Assembly: GCF_036250755.1 (NCBI RefSeq)
Contig: NZ_CP109583.1
Coordinates: 868,001 to 932,000 of the forward strand
From: Streptomyces uncialis
GTDB lineage: Bacteria > Actinomycetota > Actinomycetes > Streptomycetales > Streptomycetaceae
Direction: 5' to 3'
Length of the DNA stretch: 64,000 nt
Shown: positions 33,567 through 41,452 of the stretch, piece after piece
How the letters are laid out: each line of letters opens with the position of its first letter
How positions within the stretch are numbered: the stretch's first letter is position 1
Position numbers and translations under genes: made by a program
Notes under the pieces: model-generated
Told to the model about the DNA's origin: nothing
Seen by the model: only the letters and a program-made list of their open reading frames with translations
Database searches by the model: none

Positions 33567-34435
33567 GAGCGGGTGCGAAGGGGCGGTGCGGCGGCTCGGT
33601 CCCGGACCATCCGGTGGCGCATCTCGCCGATGCCCTCGACGTAGCTGACCAGTTCCTCGCCCTCGGCCAGGAAGCGCTGCGGCCGTCGGCCGAGTCCCAC
33701 CCCGGCGGGGGTGCCCGTGAAGATCACGTCCCCGGGGAGCAGCGGCAGTACGGCGGATAGCCGGGCGATCAGTTCGGGTACGGAGAAGACCAGGCTGGAT
33801 GTGCGGCCGTTCTGGAGTTCCTCGCCGTCGACGGCGCAGCCGAGTCCGAGGTCGTCCGGGTCCTCGAACTCGTCGGGGGTGACCAGGTACGGGCCGAGCG
33901 GGGCGAAGCCCGGGTGGGACTTGCCGAGGCTGAACTGGGGGACGGGGCCGGTCAGCTGCTTGTCCCGTTCGGAGATGTCCTGTCCGACGGTGAGGCCCGC
34001 GACATGGGCCCAGGCGTGTTCCCGGCTCACCTGCCAGGCGCGGCGGCCGATGACCGCGACGAGTTCGACCTCCCAGTCCACGCTCCCGTCCGGGAGGGTG
34101 ATGTCGCCGTGGGGTCCGGTGATCGAGGAGACGAACTTCGTGAACACGGGCGGGTGTTCCGGGACCGCGAATCCCGACTCGTCCGCGTGGTCGAGGTAGT
34201 TCAGCCCGATGGCGAGCACCTGGCGCGGCCTCGGCACCGGGGGGCCCAGGGTGGCCGGGGTCGGCACCACATCGCCGCCCGGCGGCGCGGTGGCCGCCCA
34301 GTGCCGGAAGTCCTCCCAGCGCTCGTACAGCTCCTGGGGGTCGGCCGCGAAGAGCCCGCCGCTGGCCCGCTCGACATCCGTCCACCCCTCGGCGGTGAGC
34401 AGCGCGGCCCGTCCGGCCGCATTCGCAATACGCAT
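33563..34435 (-). CDS. Fumarylacetoacetate hydrolase-family protein
   Basis: A 290-aa FAH-family enzyme. The metal/active-site motifs are 'AIGLNYLDHADE' (about residues 75-86), 'PPVFTKFVSSITGPHGDI', 'VDWEVELVAVIGR' (metal-binding Glu pair, about 119-131), 'GLTVGQDISERD' and 'LLPGDVIFTGTPAGVGLGRRP'. Members cleave C-C bonds in, or hydrate/decarboxylate, meta-cleavage products such as 2-hydroxymuconate derivatives. With the extradiol dioxygenase it would form the lower part of an aromatic pathway. A promoter with TTGACT/TACAAC and the GntR operator lies 50-100 bp upstream. Confidence 0.88.
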   Translation of the reverse strand: MRIANAAGRAALLTAEGWTDVERASGGLFAADPQELYERWEDFRHWAATAPPGGDVVPTPATLGPPVPRPRQVLAIGLNYLDHADESGFAVPEHPPVFTKFVSSITGPHGDITLPDGSVDWEVELVAVIGRRAWQVSREHAWAHVAGLTVGQDISERDKQLTGPVPQFSLGKSHPGFAPLGPYLVTPDEFEDPDDLGLGCAVDGEELQNGRTSSLVFSVPELIARLSAVLPLLPGDVIFTGTPAGVGLGRRPQRFLAEGEELVSYVEGIGEMRHRMVRDRAAAPPLRTRS

Positions 34436-34487
34436 GGCACGCTCCTGGAGCGGTCGTCCCCGGTGCGGTCACCGGGGATACAGCACC

Positions 34488-34561
34488 GTTGTAGGCCGGA
34501 TATATTCGATGAGTCAATAGACTTTCGAAAGTTTCGGACCTATTCGATCGATGTGTACAAT
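34488..34561. promoter_or_regulatory. Divergent GntR/FAH promoter with operator
   Basis: The operator copy is 34504-34538, centred on the perfect palindrome ACTTTCGAAAGT. Leftward promoter: TTGACT (34517-34512), 18-nt spacer, TACAAC (34493-34488). Rightward promoter: TTCGGA (34533-34538), 17-nt spacer, TACAAT (34556-34561), whose -10 ends 7 nt before the GntR ATG. The operator overlaps both -35 regions, so one repressor could silence both directions. Confidence 0.72.
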
Positions 34562-34568
34562 GACGCCC

Positions 34569-35270
34569 ATGGCGACCAAGGCCGGGAAGCAGACGCTGAG
34601 CGACGACGTACGGGGGCAGTTGCGCGCCGACATCCTGAGCGGTCGGCTGCTGCCCGGCCACCGGCTGAAGTTCCCCGTGCTCAGCGCCCGCTACGACGTG
34701 AGCGTCAGCGTGCTCCGGGAGGCCTTGGTCCGGCTGGCCGAGCAGGGTCTCGTACGGTCCGAGCCCCATCAGGGCTTCCTGGTGACCCCGCTCTCCCGGG
34801 AGGACCTCACCGAACTGACCGAGGCGCGTATCGAGCTGGAGACACTCGTCCTGCGACGCTCCGTGACCGAGGGCGACCTCGCCTGGGAGTCCCAGCTGGT
34901 CGCGGCCCATCACACCCTGGAACGGACCCCTTACACCGCCCAGGGCGACCACGACCGTGTCGACGACTGCTGGTCCGCGGCCCACGCCGACTTCCACCGG
35001 GCCCTGCTGAACGGCTGCGCCAACCGCCGGCTGCTGCACATGGCACTCGGACTGCGCGACGAGGCCGAGCTGTACCGCCGCTGGTCGCGGCCGCTCGGTG
35101 ACGAGCCGAGCCGGGATCTGGCGGGCGAGCACCGCGCCCTGCTCGACGCCGCCCTGGCCCGCGATCCGGAGGCGTCCGCCGAGGCGCTGTGCGCCCATGT
35201 CCGGCACACCACCGAACTGCTGCTGTCCGCCGCCGACCGCCTCGACCAGCAGCAGCCGTCGGACTCCTGA
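34569..35270 (+). CDS. GntR-family (FadR/FCD-type) transcriptional regulator
   Basis: A 233-aa regulator. The winged helix is residues about 8-72 ('RGQLRADILSGRLLPGHRLKFPVLSARYDVSVSVLREAL' pattern, shortened here; 'VRSEPHQGFLVTPLS' wing). The FCD ligand domain follows, with likely metal ligands Asp/His in 'AHADFHRALLNGC' and 'HRALLDAALARD' and 'HVRHTTELL'. The ATG at 34569 lies 7 nt after a TACAAT -10 box with no ribosome site, so the mRNA is probably leaderless; an ATG at 34551 would overlap the promoter. It should autoregulate and control the FAH and dioxygenase operons through the shared operator. Confidence 0.88.
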   Translation: MATKAGKQTLSDDVRGQLRADILSGRLLPGHRLKFPVLSARYDVSVSVLREALVRLAEQGLVRSEPHQGFLVTPLSREDLTELTEARIELETLVLRRSVTEGDLAWESQLVAAHHTLERTPYTAQGDHDRVDDCWSAAHADFHRALLNGCANRRLLHMALGLRDEAELYRRWSRPLGDEPSRDLAGEHRALLDAALARDPEASAEALCAHVRHTTELLLSAADRLDQQQPSDS

Positions 35271-35329
35271 CCACTCCCCCGCAGACCGGTCGCACCCCCG
35301 CACCCCCACCGACCGGGGAGAATGTGCGG

Positions 35330-36058
35330 ATGGACGACTATCCCCTGGTGCACCGGGAACCCGCCTCCGAACGGTACGGACAGCTGCGGGTGCGGACCAC
35401 CGATCTGAGCCCGGCCCGGTGGCTCACCGAACGGACCGCGGGGCAGGGGGACTTCGGAACGGTGGCGGGTGTCGCCGCCCCCGGGTTCGCCGCCTACGCG
35501 CGTGTGCTGCATCCGGCTTCCCTGGACGAACGGCCGGTGCGCTGGTCGACCGTGGCCGCCGCCCACGACCGGGAGCCGGCGCCGCTCAGCAGATGGCATG
35601 AGCTGATCGGCGTGGACGCCTTCTACCAGAACGACTCGGAGTACGGCCTGGCCGGCGTCTGGGACGAGCACCCGGTGGAAGGCCCGACCCCGCCCGATGT
35701 GGCCCGGGCACTGATCCCCGTGCTCGCCCGGCACACCTGGACCCCCGAGCACTGCTGGTTCGGCCTGTGGCACGGCTACGGGCACCTGGACTTCGACCAC
35801 TTCCCCACGTTCGCGACCCCGGGCCGGGACGAGATCCTGCTCTCCGGGCCGCTCACCGAGGCCCTCTCACCGGCCTCCCTCGACGAGTTCGTGGAGCTGC
35901 CCGACCTGTGGTGGCCGCAGGACCGTGCCTGGTGCCTGGGCGGGGACGTGGATCTGGTGAGCACGTACATCGGCGGCTCTCCCGAGCTGATCGCCGAGCT
36001 GCTGGCCGCCACGGAGTTGGAGGCCCATCCGGTGTCGCCCGGCGACCCGGTCGGCTGA
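35330..36058 (+). CDS. Conserved hypothetical protein
   Basis: A 242-aa soluble protein that I cannot assign to a family with a known function. It is rich in Trp, Asp and His ('RWHELIGVDAFYQ', 'WFGLWHGYGHLDFDHFPTF', 'DLWWPQDRAWCLGGDVD'), has no signal peptide or membrane helix and ends in an Ala/Leu/Glu helix. The Trp/Asp-rich texture resembles SUKH-like immunity or streptomycete-specific proteins. The ATG at 35330 follows GGGGAG by 9 nt. It is 59 bp downstream of the GntR gene in the same direction. Confidence 0.65.
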   Translation: MDDYPLVHREPASERYGQLRVRTTDLSPARWLTERTAGQGDFGTVAGVAAPGFAAYARVLHPASLDERPVRWSTVAAAHDREPAPLSRWHELIGVDAFYQNDSEYGLAGVWDEHPVEGPTPPDVARALIPVLARHTWTPEHCWFGLWHGYGHLDFDHFPTFATPGRDEILLSGPLTEALSPASLDEFVELPDLWWPQDRAWCLGGDVDLVSTYIGGSPELIAELLAATELEAHPVSPGDPVG

Positions 36059-36132
36059 GCCGACGACCGCGTACGGGTGCCCCCAGCAGCGCGCCCCCGG
36101 TACAGCGGCCGGGGGCGGCGAGGCGGCCGGGA

Positions 36133-36203
36133 CGGCGAACCGGCTCGGGGGCGGTAAGCCGATCGGGGACGGTGAACCGGCTCGGGCGGTGAGCCGACCG
36201 GGG
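36133..36203. repeat. Four degenerate 17-18-bp tandem repeats
   Basis: Units of the form CGG(C/T)(G/A)A(A/G)CCG(G/A)(C/T)CGGGG occur at 36133-36150, 36152-36168, 36170-36186 and 36187-36203. They lie in the non-coding stretch 36059-36315 upstream of the ABC-F leader; no gene is seen there. Confidence 0.6.
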
Positions 36204-36267
36204 GCCGTACGCCGACAGGCCGGCGGTGAGCCGCGAAAACCATTCCCGTGTCGGCCGTCCGCCCCGC

Positions 36268-36273
36268 TACGAT
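36268..36273 (+). promoter_or_regulatory. -10 box of the ABC-F transcript
   Basis: TACGAT fits the TANNNT -10 consensus and would start the RNA near 36280, giving a leader of about 190 nt that includes the small reading frame and the hairpin. The -35 region is weak. Confidence 0.45.
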
Positions 36274-36315
36274 GCTGACGACCGCGCACGAGCGATCCAC
36301 GACCAGGGAGCAGAC

Positions 36316-36345
36316 ATGGCGGGTGACGACGACATCTCCGGGTGA
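36316..36345 (+). CDS. Leader peptide (9 aa) upstream of the ABC-F genes
   Basis: ATG to TGA encodes MAGDDDISG, preceded by AGGGAG five nt upstream, a good ribosome site. It lies about 35 nt inside the predicted transcript and 128 nt ahead of the first ABC-F start. Ribosome stalling on such a peptide by an antibiotic is the known mode of induction of many ABC-F resistance genes. Existence as a translated frame is inferred from the ribosome site and position only. Confidence 0.45.
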   Translation: MAGDDDISG

Positions 36346-36426
36346 TACCGGACATGCACGGCCACGGCTTTGAGCGCGGGAAGCGCCGCTGGGGCTGTTT
36401 CGTCGTTCCGTCAATCGACCGTCTCC

Positions 36427-36452
36427 GGCGGGCACCCTTCCGCGTGCCCGCC
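36427..36452 (+). terminator. Candidate attenuator hairpin before the first ABC-F gene
   Basis: GGCGGGCAC (36427-36435) and GTGCCCGCC (36444-36452) form a perfect 9-bp stem with an 8-nt loop, ending 8 nt before the GAGG ribosome site of the ABC-F gene. There is no T-run, so it may act by sequestration or Rho-type termination rather than as an intrinsic terminator. Confidence 0.5.
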
Positions 36453-36472
36453 CCACGCGCGAGGTCTCCCGT

Positions 36473-38137
36473 ATGTCCGACGCATTCATCGTCTGCTCGA
36501 ATCTCTCCTTCTCCTGGCCCGACGACGACCCGGTCTTCCAGGACCTGTCCTTCACCGTCGGCGGCGGCCGGACGGGCCTGGTCGCACCGAACGGAGCGGG
36601 CAAGAGCACCCTGCTCAAGCTGATCGCCGGTGAGTACCGGCCGAGTCGTGGTTCCGTGACCGTCCAGGGCGAGCCGGGCTATCTGCCGCAGACCCTCGCC
36701 CTGGACGGCGGCCTCGACGTCGCGGAGGTCCTGGGGATCGCCCCGGTCGTCCGCGCGCTGGACGCCATCGAGTCCGGGGACACCGGCGAGGAGCACTTCG
36801 CCACGATCGGCGACGACTGGGACATCGAGGAACGCACCCGGGCCCAGCTCGACCGGCTCGGCCTCGGTGACCTGTCGTTCGACCGGCCCCTGCACACCCT
36901 GAGCGGCGGCCGGATCGTTTCCCTCGGCCTGGCGGCACAGCTGCTCAAGCGGCCCGCGGTACTGCTCCTGGACGAGCCCACCAACAACCTCGACCTGGAC
37001 GCGCGCCGCAAGCTCCAGGACGTGCTGGACGACTGGCCCGGCTGTCTGCTGGTGGTCAGTCACGACCGGACGCTGCTCGACCGGATGGACCGTATCGCCG
37101 AACTCGACCGGGGCGCGCTCCGCTTCCACGGCGGCGGCTTCACCTCGTACGAGGAAGCGGTGCGCGCGGAACAGGAGGTCGCGGAGAAGAACGTCCGCCA
37201 CGCGGAGCAGGAGGTCAAGCGGCAGAAGCGGGAGATGCAGCAGGCACGCGAGCGGGCCGAACGGCGGGCGGGCAACGCCGCGCGCAACCTCGGCGACGCG
37301 GGCCTGCCGCGGATCTTCGCGGGGAACATGAAGCGCGGCGCGCAGGAGTCCGCCGGGAAGTCGCGGCAGACGCACACCGCACGGGTCGACGAGGCCAGGA
37401 CCCGGCTCGACCAGGCGGGCCGCGCCCTGCGCGACGAGCAGCGCATCGCGCTGGAACTGCCGGGGACCGCTGTCCCGGCCGGACGGACCGTCTTCCTCGG
37501 CGAGCGGATGCAGGTCCGGCACGGCGATCGCGCGGTCTTCGCCGGAGAAGGCGTCGACCTCACGATCCGGGGCCCCGAACGGATCGCCCTGACCGGCCCC
37601 AACGGCGCGGGGAAGTCCACGCTGCTGCGGGTGATCAGCGGTGATCTGACGCCGGAGGCCGGTCCGGCGAAGCCCGCCGTGGGCCGGGTCGCGTATCTGT
37701 CCCAGCGACTGGACCTGCTCGATCCGGAGCGTACGGTGGCGGAGAACCTGGCCGACTCCGCGCCCGCGATGCCGCAGGCGGAGCGGATGAACCTGCTGGC
37801 CCGCTTCCTGTTCCGGGGCTCCCGCGTCCAGCTGCCCGCCGGGGTCCTCTCCGGGGGCGAGCGGCTGCGGGCCACCCTGGCCTGCGTCCTGTACGCCGAA
37901 CCGGCCCCGCAGCTCCTGCTGCTGGACGAGCCGACCAACAATCTCGACCTGGCGAGCGTCGGGCAGCTGGAAAGCGCCCTCACCGCCTTCCAGGGGGCCT
38001 TCGTGGTGGTCAGCCACGACGAACGGTTCCTCACGGAGATCGGGGTGGACCGACGGCTGCGGCTCAGCGACGGCCGACTGACGGAGGGCGAGCCCCCGGC
38101 GGTGACCGGCCCTCACGACAGCGGGACGGGCCGGTAG
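36473..38137 (+). CDS. ABC-F family ribosome-associated ATPase (first of two)
   Basis: A 554-aa soluble protein with two ABC domains and no membrane segment. Walker A motifs are 'APNGAGKST' (38-46) and 'GPNGAGKST' in the second half. Signatures are 'LSGGRIVSL' (unusual, lacking the Q of LSGGQ) and 'LSGGERLRA'. Walker B is 'LLLDEPTNNLDL' in both halves. A Lys/Arg/Glu-rich helical linker (about 225-320) should reach the ribosomal P/E site. ABC-F proteins dislodge ribosome-targeting antibiotics or aid stalled translation. The GAGG site at 36461-36464 supports the ATG at 36473. It is followed 61 bp later by a second ABC-F gene. Confidence 0.9.
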   Translation: MSDAFIVCSNLSFSWPDDDPVFQDLSFTVGGGRTGLVAPNGAGKSTLLKLIAGEYRPSRGSVTVQGEPGYLPQTLALDGGLDVAEVLGIAPVVRALDAIESGDTGEEHFATIGDDWDIEERTRAQLDRLGLGDLSFDRPLHTLSGGRIVSLGLAAQLLKRPAVLLLDEPTNNLDLDARRKLQDVLDDWPGCLLVVSHDRTLLDRMDRIAELDRGALRFHGGGFTSYEEAVRAEQEVAEKNVRHAEQEVKRQKREMQQARERAERRAGNAARNLGDAGLPRIFAGNMKRGAQESAGKSRQTHTARVDEARTRLDQAGRALRDEQRIALELPGTAVPAGRTVFLGERMQVRHGDRAVFAGEGVDLTIRGPERIALTGPNGAGKSTLLRVISGDLTPEAGPAKPAVGRVAYLSQRLDLLDPERTVAENLADSAPAMPQAERMNLLARFLFRGSRVQLPAGVLSGGERLRATLACVLYAEPAPQLLLLDEPTNNLDLASVGQLESALTAFQGAFVVVSHDERFLTEIGVDRRLRLSDGRLTEGEPPAVTGPHDSGTGR

Positions 38138-38198
38138 AGCCGGTAGGGCCCACGCCGTTCCCCCGTCCTCCTCTCCCCTCCCCCTCGGTGGTGTCCCC

Positions 38199-39806
38199 AT
38201 GTCCCCCTCCCCCCTGCTCGCCCACGACCTCGTCCGCACGCTCGGTACCCGGCGGGTGCTCGACGGTGTCTCCCTCACCGCGGCCCCGGGCAGCCGGATC
38301 GGGCTGATCGGTGAGAACGGCGCCGGTAAGTCCACCCTGCTGCGGCTCCTCGCCGGAGCGGACCAGCCGGACTCCGGCACCGTCCACCGCCCGCCGGACC
38401 TCGGGTATCTGCACCAGGAGATGCCCCACGACGCCACATCGACCGTCTCCGACGTGCTCGACGACGCCCTGCGTGAAGCCCGTGCGGACCTCGCGGAACT
38501 CGACAGGCTCGCCCGGGCACTCGACGCCGCCGCACCGGACTCCCCCGGTCACACCGGCCTCCTGACGGAGTACGGCGAGCGGCTCGACCACGCCCGGGAC
38601 CATGACGTCTGGGACGCCGACCGGCGGGCGGGGATCGTCCTCGCGGGCCTCGGTCTCGGCCGGACGGCGCACGAGCGGGTGCTCGGCTCCCTGTCCGGCG
38701 GTGAACGCACCCGGCTGGCGCTGGCCGCGCTGCTGGTGCGACGGCCCGCCGCGCTGCTGCTCGACGAACCCACCAACCATCTCGATGACGATGCCGCGGC
38801 CTTCCTGGAGGAGCGGTTGCGCGAACTGCCCGGGGTGGTCGTGGTGGCGAGCCACGACCGGACGTTCCTCGACGCGGTCTGCACCGATCTGATCGACCTC
38901 GACCCGGCCGTGGACGGCCCGGTCCGCTACGGCGGCGGGTACACCGCCTACCAGGCGCACAAACGCGCGGAACGGGAGCTGTGGCAGCGCCGCTACACCG
39001 AGGAGCAGCAGGAACTCGGCGAACTCGGCCGGGCGGTCGCCGTGACGGCCCACCGGGTCGCGGCCGGTGGCTGGCGGCGCGACAACGAGAAGATGGGGTT
39101 CGGCCGCACCGGGGGCCGGGTGGAGAAGCAGGTGTCGCGGCGGGTGCGCGACGCCGCCCGCAGGCTCGACCGGCTGGAGCGCGAACAGGTCCCCGAGCCG
39201 CCGCGGCCCCTGCGGTTCCACGCCCCCGCGCTCGCGGCCCCGCCCGCCGACGGGATCCTGCTGGCCCTGCGGGACGTCCGGGTGGCCGGTCGGCTCGCAC
39301 TCGACCGGCTCGATGTGACGACGGGCGACCGGCTGCTGGTCACGGGGCCCAACGGAGCGGGGAAGTCCACGCTGCTCCACGTGCTGGCCGGGCGTCCGGC
39401 CCACTCCGGTGAGGTGCTGCGGCGGCCCGGTCTGACGGTCGGGCTGCTGGCCCAGGACACGGTGTTCGACCGGCCGGACCGTACGGCGCGGGACATCTAC
39501 GCACGGGTCCTCGGCGCGGCGCGCGCCGATTCCGTGCCGCTGGAGTCGCTCGGTCTGCTCGGCGCCCGCGAGCTGGAGCAGCGGGTCGGGGAGCTGTCGG
39601 TGGGCCAGCGCCGTCGGCTCGCCCTGGCGCTGCTGGTGGCGGACCCTCCGGGGTTGCTGCTGCTCGACGAGCCCACCAACCATCTGTCGCCGCTGCTCTG
39701 CGACGAGCTGGAGGAGGCGCTGGGCAGCGGTCCCGGGACTGTGGTGGTCGCCAGTCATGACCGGTGGCTGCGGTCGCGGTGGCGGGGCCGCGAGCTGCGG
39801 TTGTGA
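38199..39806 (+). CDS. ABC-F family ATPase, antibiotic-resistance (ARE) type (second of two)
   Basis: A 535-aa duplicated-ABC protein. Walker A: 'GENGAGKST' (about 39-47) and 'GPNGAGKST'; signatures 'LSGGERTRLALAALLVRRP' and 'LSVGQRRRLALALLVADPP' (Val replaces Gly in the second); Walker B 'LLLDEPTNHL' in both halves. The linker with 'RRDNEKMGFGRTGGRVEKQVSRRVRDAARRLDRLE' character (shortened: WRRDNEKMGF...VSRRVRDAARRL) resembles the OleB/TlrC/LmrC group of macrolide and lincosamide self-resistance proteins in Streptomyces. No biosynthetic cluster is nearby, so a specific drug cannot be named. It ends before a strong hairpin. Confidence 0.88.
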   Translation: MSPSPLLAHDLVRTLGTRRVLDGVSLTAAPGSRIGLIGENGAGKSTLLRLLAGADQPDSGTVHRPPDLGYLHQEMPHDATSTVSDVLDDALREARADLAELDRLARALDAAAPDSPGHTGLLTEYGERLDHARDHDVWDADRRAGIVLAGLGLGRTAHERVLGSLSGGERTRLALAALLVRRPAALLLDEPTNHLDDDAAAFLEERLRELPGVVVVASHDRTFLDAVCTDLIDLDPAVDGPVRYGGGYTAYQAHKRAERELWQRRYTEEQQELGELGRAVAVTAHRVAAGGWRRDNEKMGFGRTGGRVEKQVSRRVRDAARRLDRLEREQVPEPPRPLRFHAPALAAPPADGILLALRDVRVAGRLALDRLDVTTGDRLLVTGPNGAGKSTLLHVLAGRPAHSGEVLRRPGLTVGLLAQDTVFDRPDRTARDIYARVLGAARADSVPLESLGLLGARELEQRVGELSVGQRRRLALALLVADPPGLLLLDEPTNHLSPLLCDELEEALGSGPGTVVVASHDRWLRSRWRGRELRL

Positions 39807-39851
39807 GTACCTGGCAGGTCCGACCGGCCCGGCCCGGCCCGTTGCGTGGCG

Positions 39852-39895
39852 CGGCCCGGACGGTGGCCCTCCCCGTGGGGCCGCCGTCCGGGCCG
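39852..39895. terminator. Long bidirectional hairpin after the ABC-F pair
   Basis: An 18-bp stem (39852-39869 with 39878-39895, one G-U wobble, 8-nt loop) separates the ABC-F genes from the convergent secreted-protein gene. It is very stable and a clear terminator candidate. Confidence 0.78.
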
Positions 39896-39916
39896 GGTGC
39901 GTGCGGGGAGCCGTCC

Positions 39917-40579
39917 TCAGTGGCGGCCCGCCCGTGTCCGACGCCGTATCACCAGGCCCGCGCCCACCACCCCGGCGACGAGGAGGCCCACGCCGACGGT
40001 GACCTCGGAGGGGGTCGGGTGACCGCCGAAGGTGCCGCCGAGTCCACCGCGCACCCCGCCGACGGTCGCGCCGCCGCTCGCCGGGGGCGCCGTGCTCCGG
40101 CTCGTACCCGGAGCCCGGGTCACCGTCGCCGTGGCTCCGGCGGTGGCACCGGCGGACGGGACCGGTGACGGGGTGGGGGATGCCGTCCCGGTGGTCGCGG
40201 TGGTGCTGACGAGCATGCTGGCGATCCAGCGGCTGTCCGGGCCTCCGCAGTCACCGTCGATGCCCACGGCGGTCGCCCCGGCAAGGTCCCGGGAGAGGCG
40301 TCCGGCCGCCTGGAAGCGACCGCCTCCGGCCGGGGTAAGCGTCAGCGGAGCCGCCAGGCCCTCGCTGTTGCCGGTCCTCGGGGCGGGATCGTCGACCGCC
40401 GAGCAGTCGACGATCAGGGTGAAGGACCCGCCCGGGGCCACCACGGACGGCGTCACGGCGGCGCTCGCGCCGTCGGCGGCCGTCGCGGTGGACGTCCCGA
40501 CGAGCACCGGCAGCAGGGCGGCACCCGCCACCACCAGCGTGTCGCGTATACGGACCCTCCGGCTGTCCATCCAGGGCAT
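39917..40579 (-). CDS. Secreted, C-terminally membrane-anchored Ser/Thr/Pro-rich protein
   Basis: A 220-aa protein with a signal peptide (about residues 1-35, ending ATA-ADG), an immunoglobulin-like N-terminal domain ('VTPSVVAPGGSFTLIVDC', two Cys in 'DC' and 'DGDC'), a Thr/Ala/Pro-rich stalk (about 130-180) and a C-terminal hydrophobic helix with a basic tail 'RRRTRAGRH'. Overall layout equals that of the 27257-27946 protein, with a Thr/Pro stalk in place of the Glu/His one. It is probably a cell-surface protein of unknown role. The ATG at 40579 follows GGAGAGGA. Confidence 0.75.
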   Translation of the reverse strand: MPWMDSRRVRIRDTLVVAGAALLPVLVGTSTATAADGASAAVTPSVVAPGGSFTLIVDCSAVDDPAPRTGNSEGLAAPLTLTPAGGGRFQAAGRLSRDLAGATAVGIDGDCGGPDSRWIASMLVSTTATTGTASPTPSPVPSAGATAGATATVTRAPGTSRSTAPPASGGATVGGVRGGLGGTFGGHPTPSEVTVGVGLLVAGVVGAGLVIRRRTRAGRH

Positions 40580-40950
40580 GAGCCCGTCCTCTCCGACCGC
40601 AGGACCGGTCACGCTGGCTGGTGCCCGACGAAGCCCTGAAGCCACGTCAGCCCATATCACCCGATTTTCCGCCCGCTAAGCGCAATGCCCGCGTTGTCCC
40701 CGATTCGGCCCACCAACCGTTACCCGCACAAGACCGAGCACACCCGAGCGCTCACCCCAGCGGCGCGGGGAACCAGGTGCGGGGAGTCACGCGCCCATGG
40801 ACCACCCGTACCGGAACGACCGGCCCACGAGCGGCGACCCCGGCGCGCCGCGGTCCCGCCCGGCCCACCGGTACGGTGCGATGCTGCGACGACATGACGA
40901 CGCCGCGGCGCGACGACACCGCGCCGCCGACCGAGCGAGGAGCGACGACC
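40580..40950. other. Divergent intergenic region
   Basis: 371 bp between the secreted-protein and OsmC genes. An AT-richer patch at 40645-40680 (including CATATCACCCGATTTTCC) is the likely promoter of the leftward gene. No gene, strong palindrome or repeat is seen. Confidence 0.4.
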
Positions 40951-41391
40951 ATGGCCGACTACCGCGTCGAGACCGTCCGCAACGGCCACCGGGACTGGAC
41001 CGCCCGTAACGACAGGGGAGCCGAGGTCCGGATCGGCGCCGCCGACGATCCCGGTGTCCAGCCCTCGTTCACCCCCGTGGAACTGCTGCTCGCCGCCCTC
41101 GGCGGCTGCGGCGGACTCGTGATGGACCGCACCGCGCGGTCGGTCCCGCACGACGGACTGGTCGTCCGGGTGGAGTCCAGGTCCCGACCTGAGGATGAGG
41201 GCCGGGTCGGGGTGCTCCGCGTAACGTATGAGATCGATCTGCCCGAGGGCGACGACCGGGCCGCCGAGGTCTTCGAGCGCGGCGTCCGGCTGACCCATGA
41301 GAAGTACTGCACCGTGAGCCGCACCGTGGAACACGGGGCCAGGGTCGAGGCCGTCCTGCCGGACGGCACGGTCGCGTTCGCGGCGGGCTGA
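40951..41391 (+). CDS. OsmC/Ohr-family peroxide-detoxifying protein
   Basis: A 146-aa OsmC-fold protein. The two redox cysteines of the family are present: C53 in '[13 protein letters not shown]' and C120 in 'HEKYCTVSR'. '[17 protein letters not shown]' is the OsmC signature. It should reduce organic hydroperoxides as a dimer in the cytoplasm, with a dithiol (perhaps mycothiol- or lipoyl-linked) as reductant. The ATG at 40951 follows GCGAGGAGC. It lies 61 bp upstream of an ABC exporter gene in the same direction. Confidence 0.87.
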   Translation: MADYRVETVRNGHRDWTARNDRGAEVRIGAADDPGVQPSFTPVELLLAALGGCGGLVMDRTARSVPHDGLVVRVESRSRPEDEGRVGVLRVTYEIDLPEGDDRAAEVFERGVRLTHEKYCTVSRTVEHGARVEAVLPDGTVAFAAG

Positions 41392-41452
41392 TCGCCGTCC
41401 CGGGTCCCCCGGGGCGACGGACGGACGACCGATCTCAGCTCCGGGGGGACCC

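Noticed and set aside
33563..34435. Complete homogentisate or beta-ketoadipate pathway
   Set aside because: Only FAH, a dioxygenase and stubs are present; essential steps are missing or truncated.
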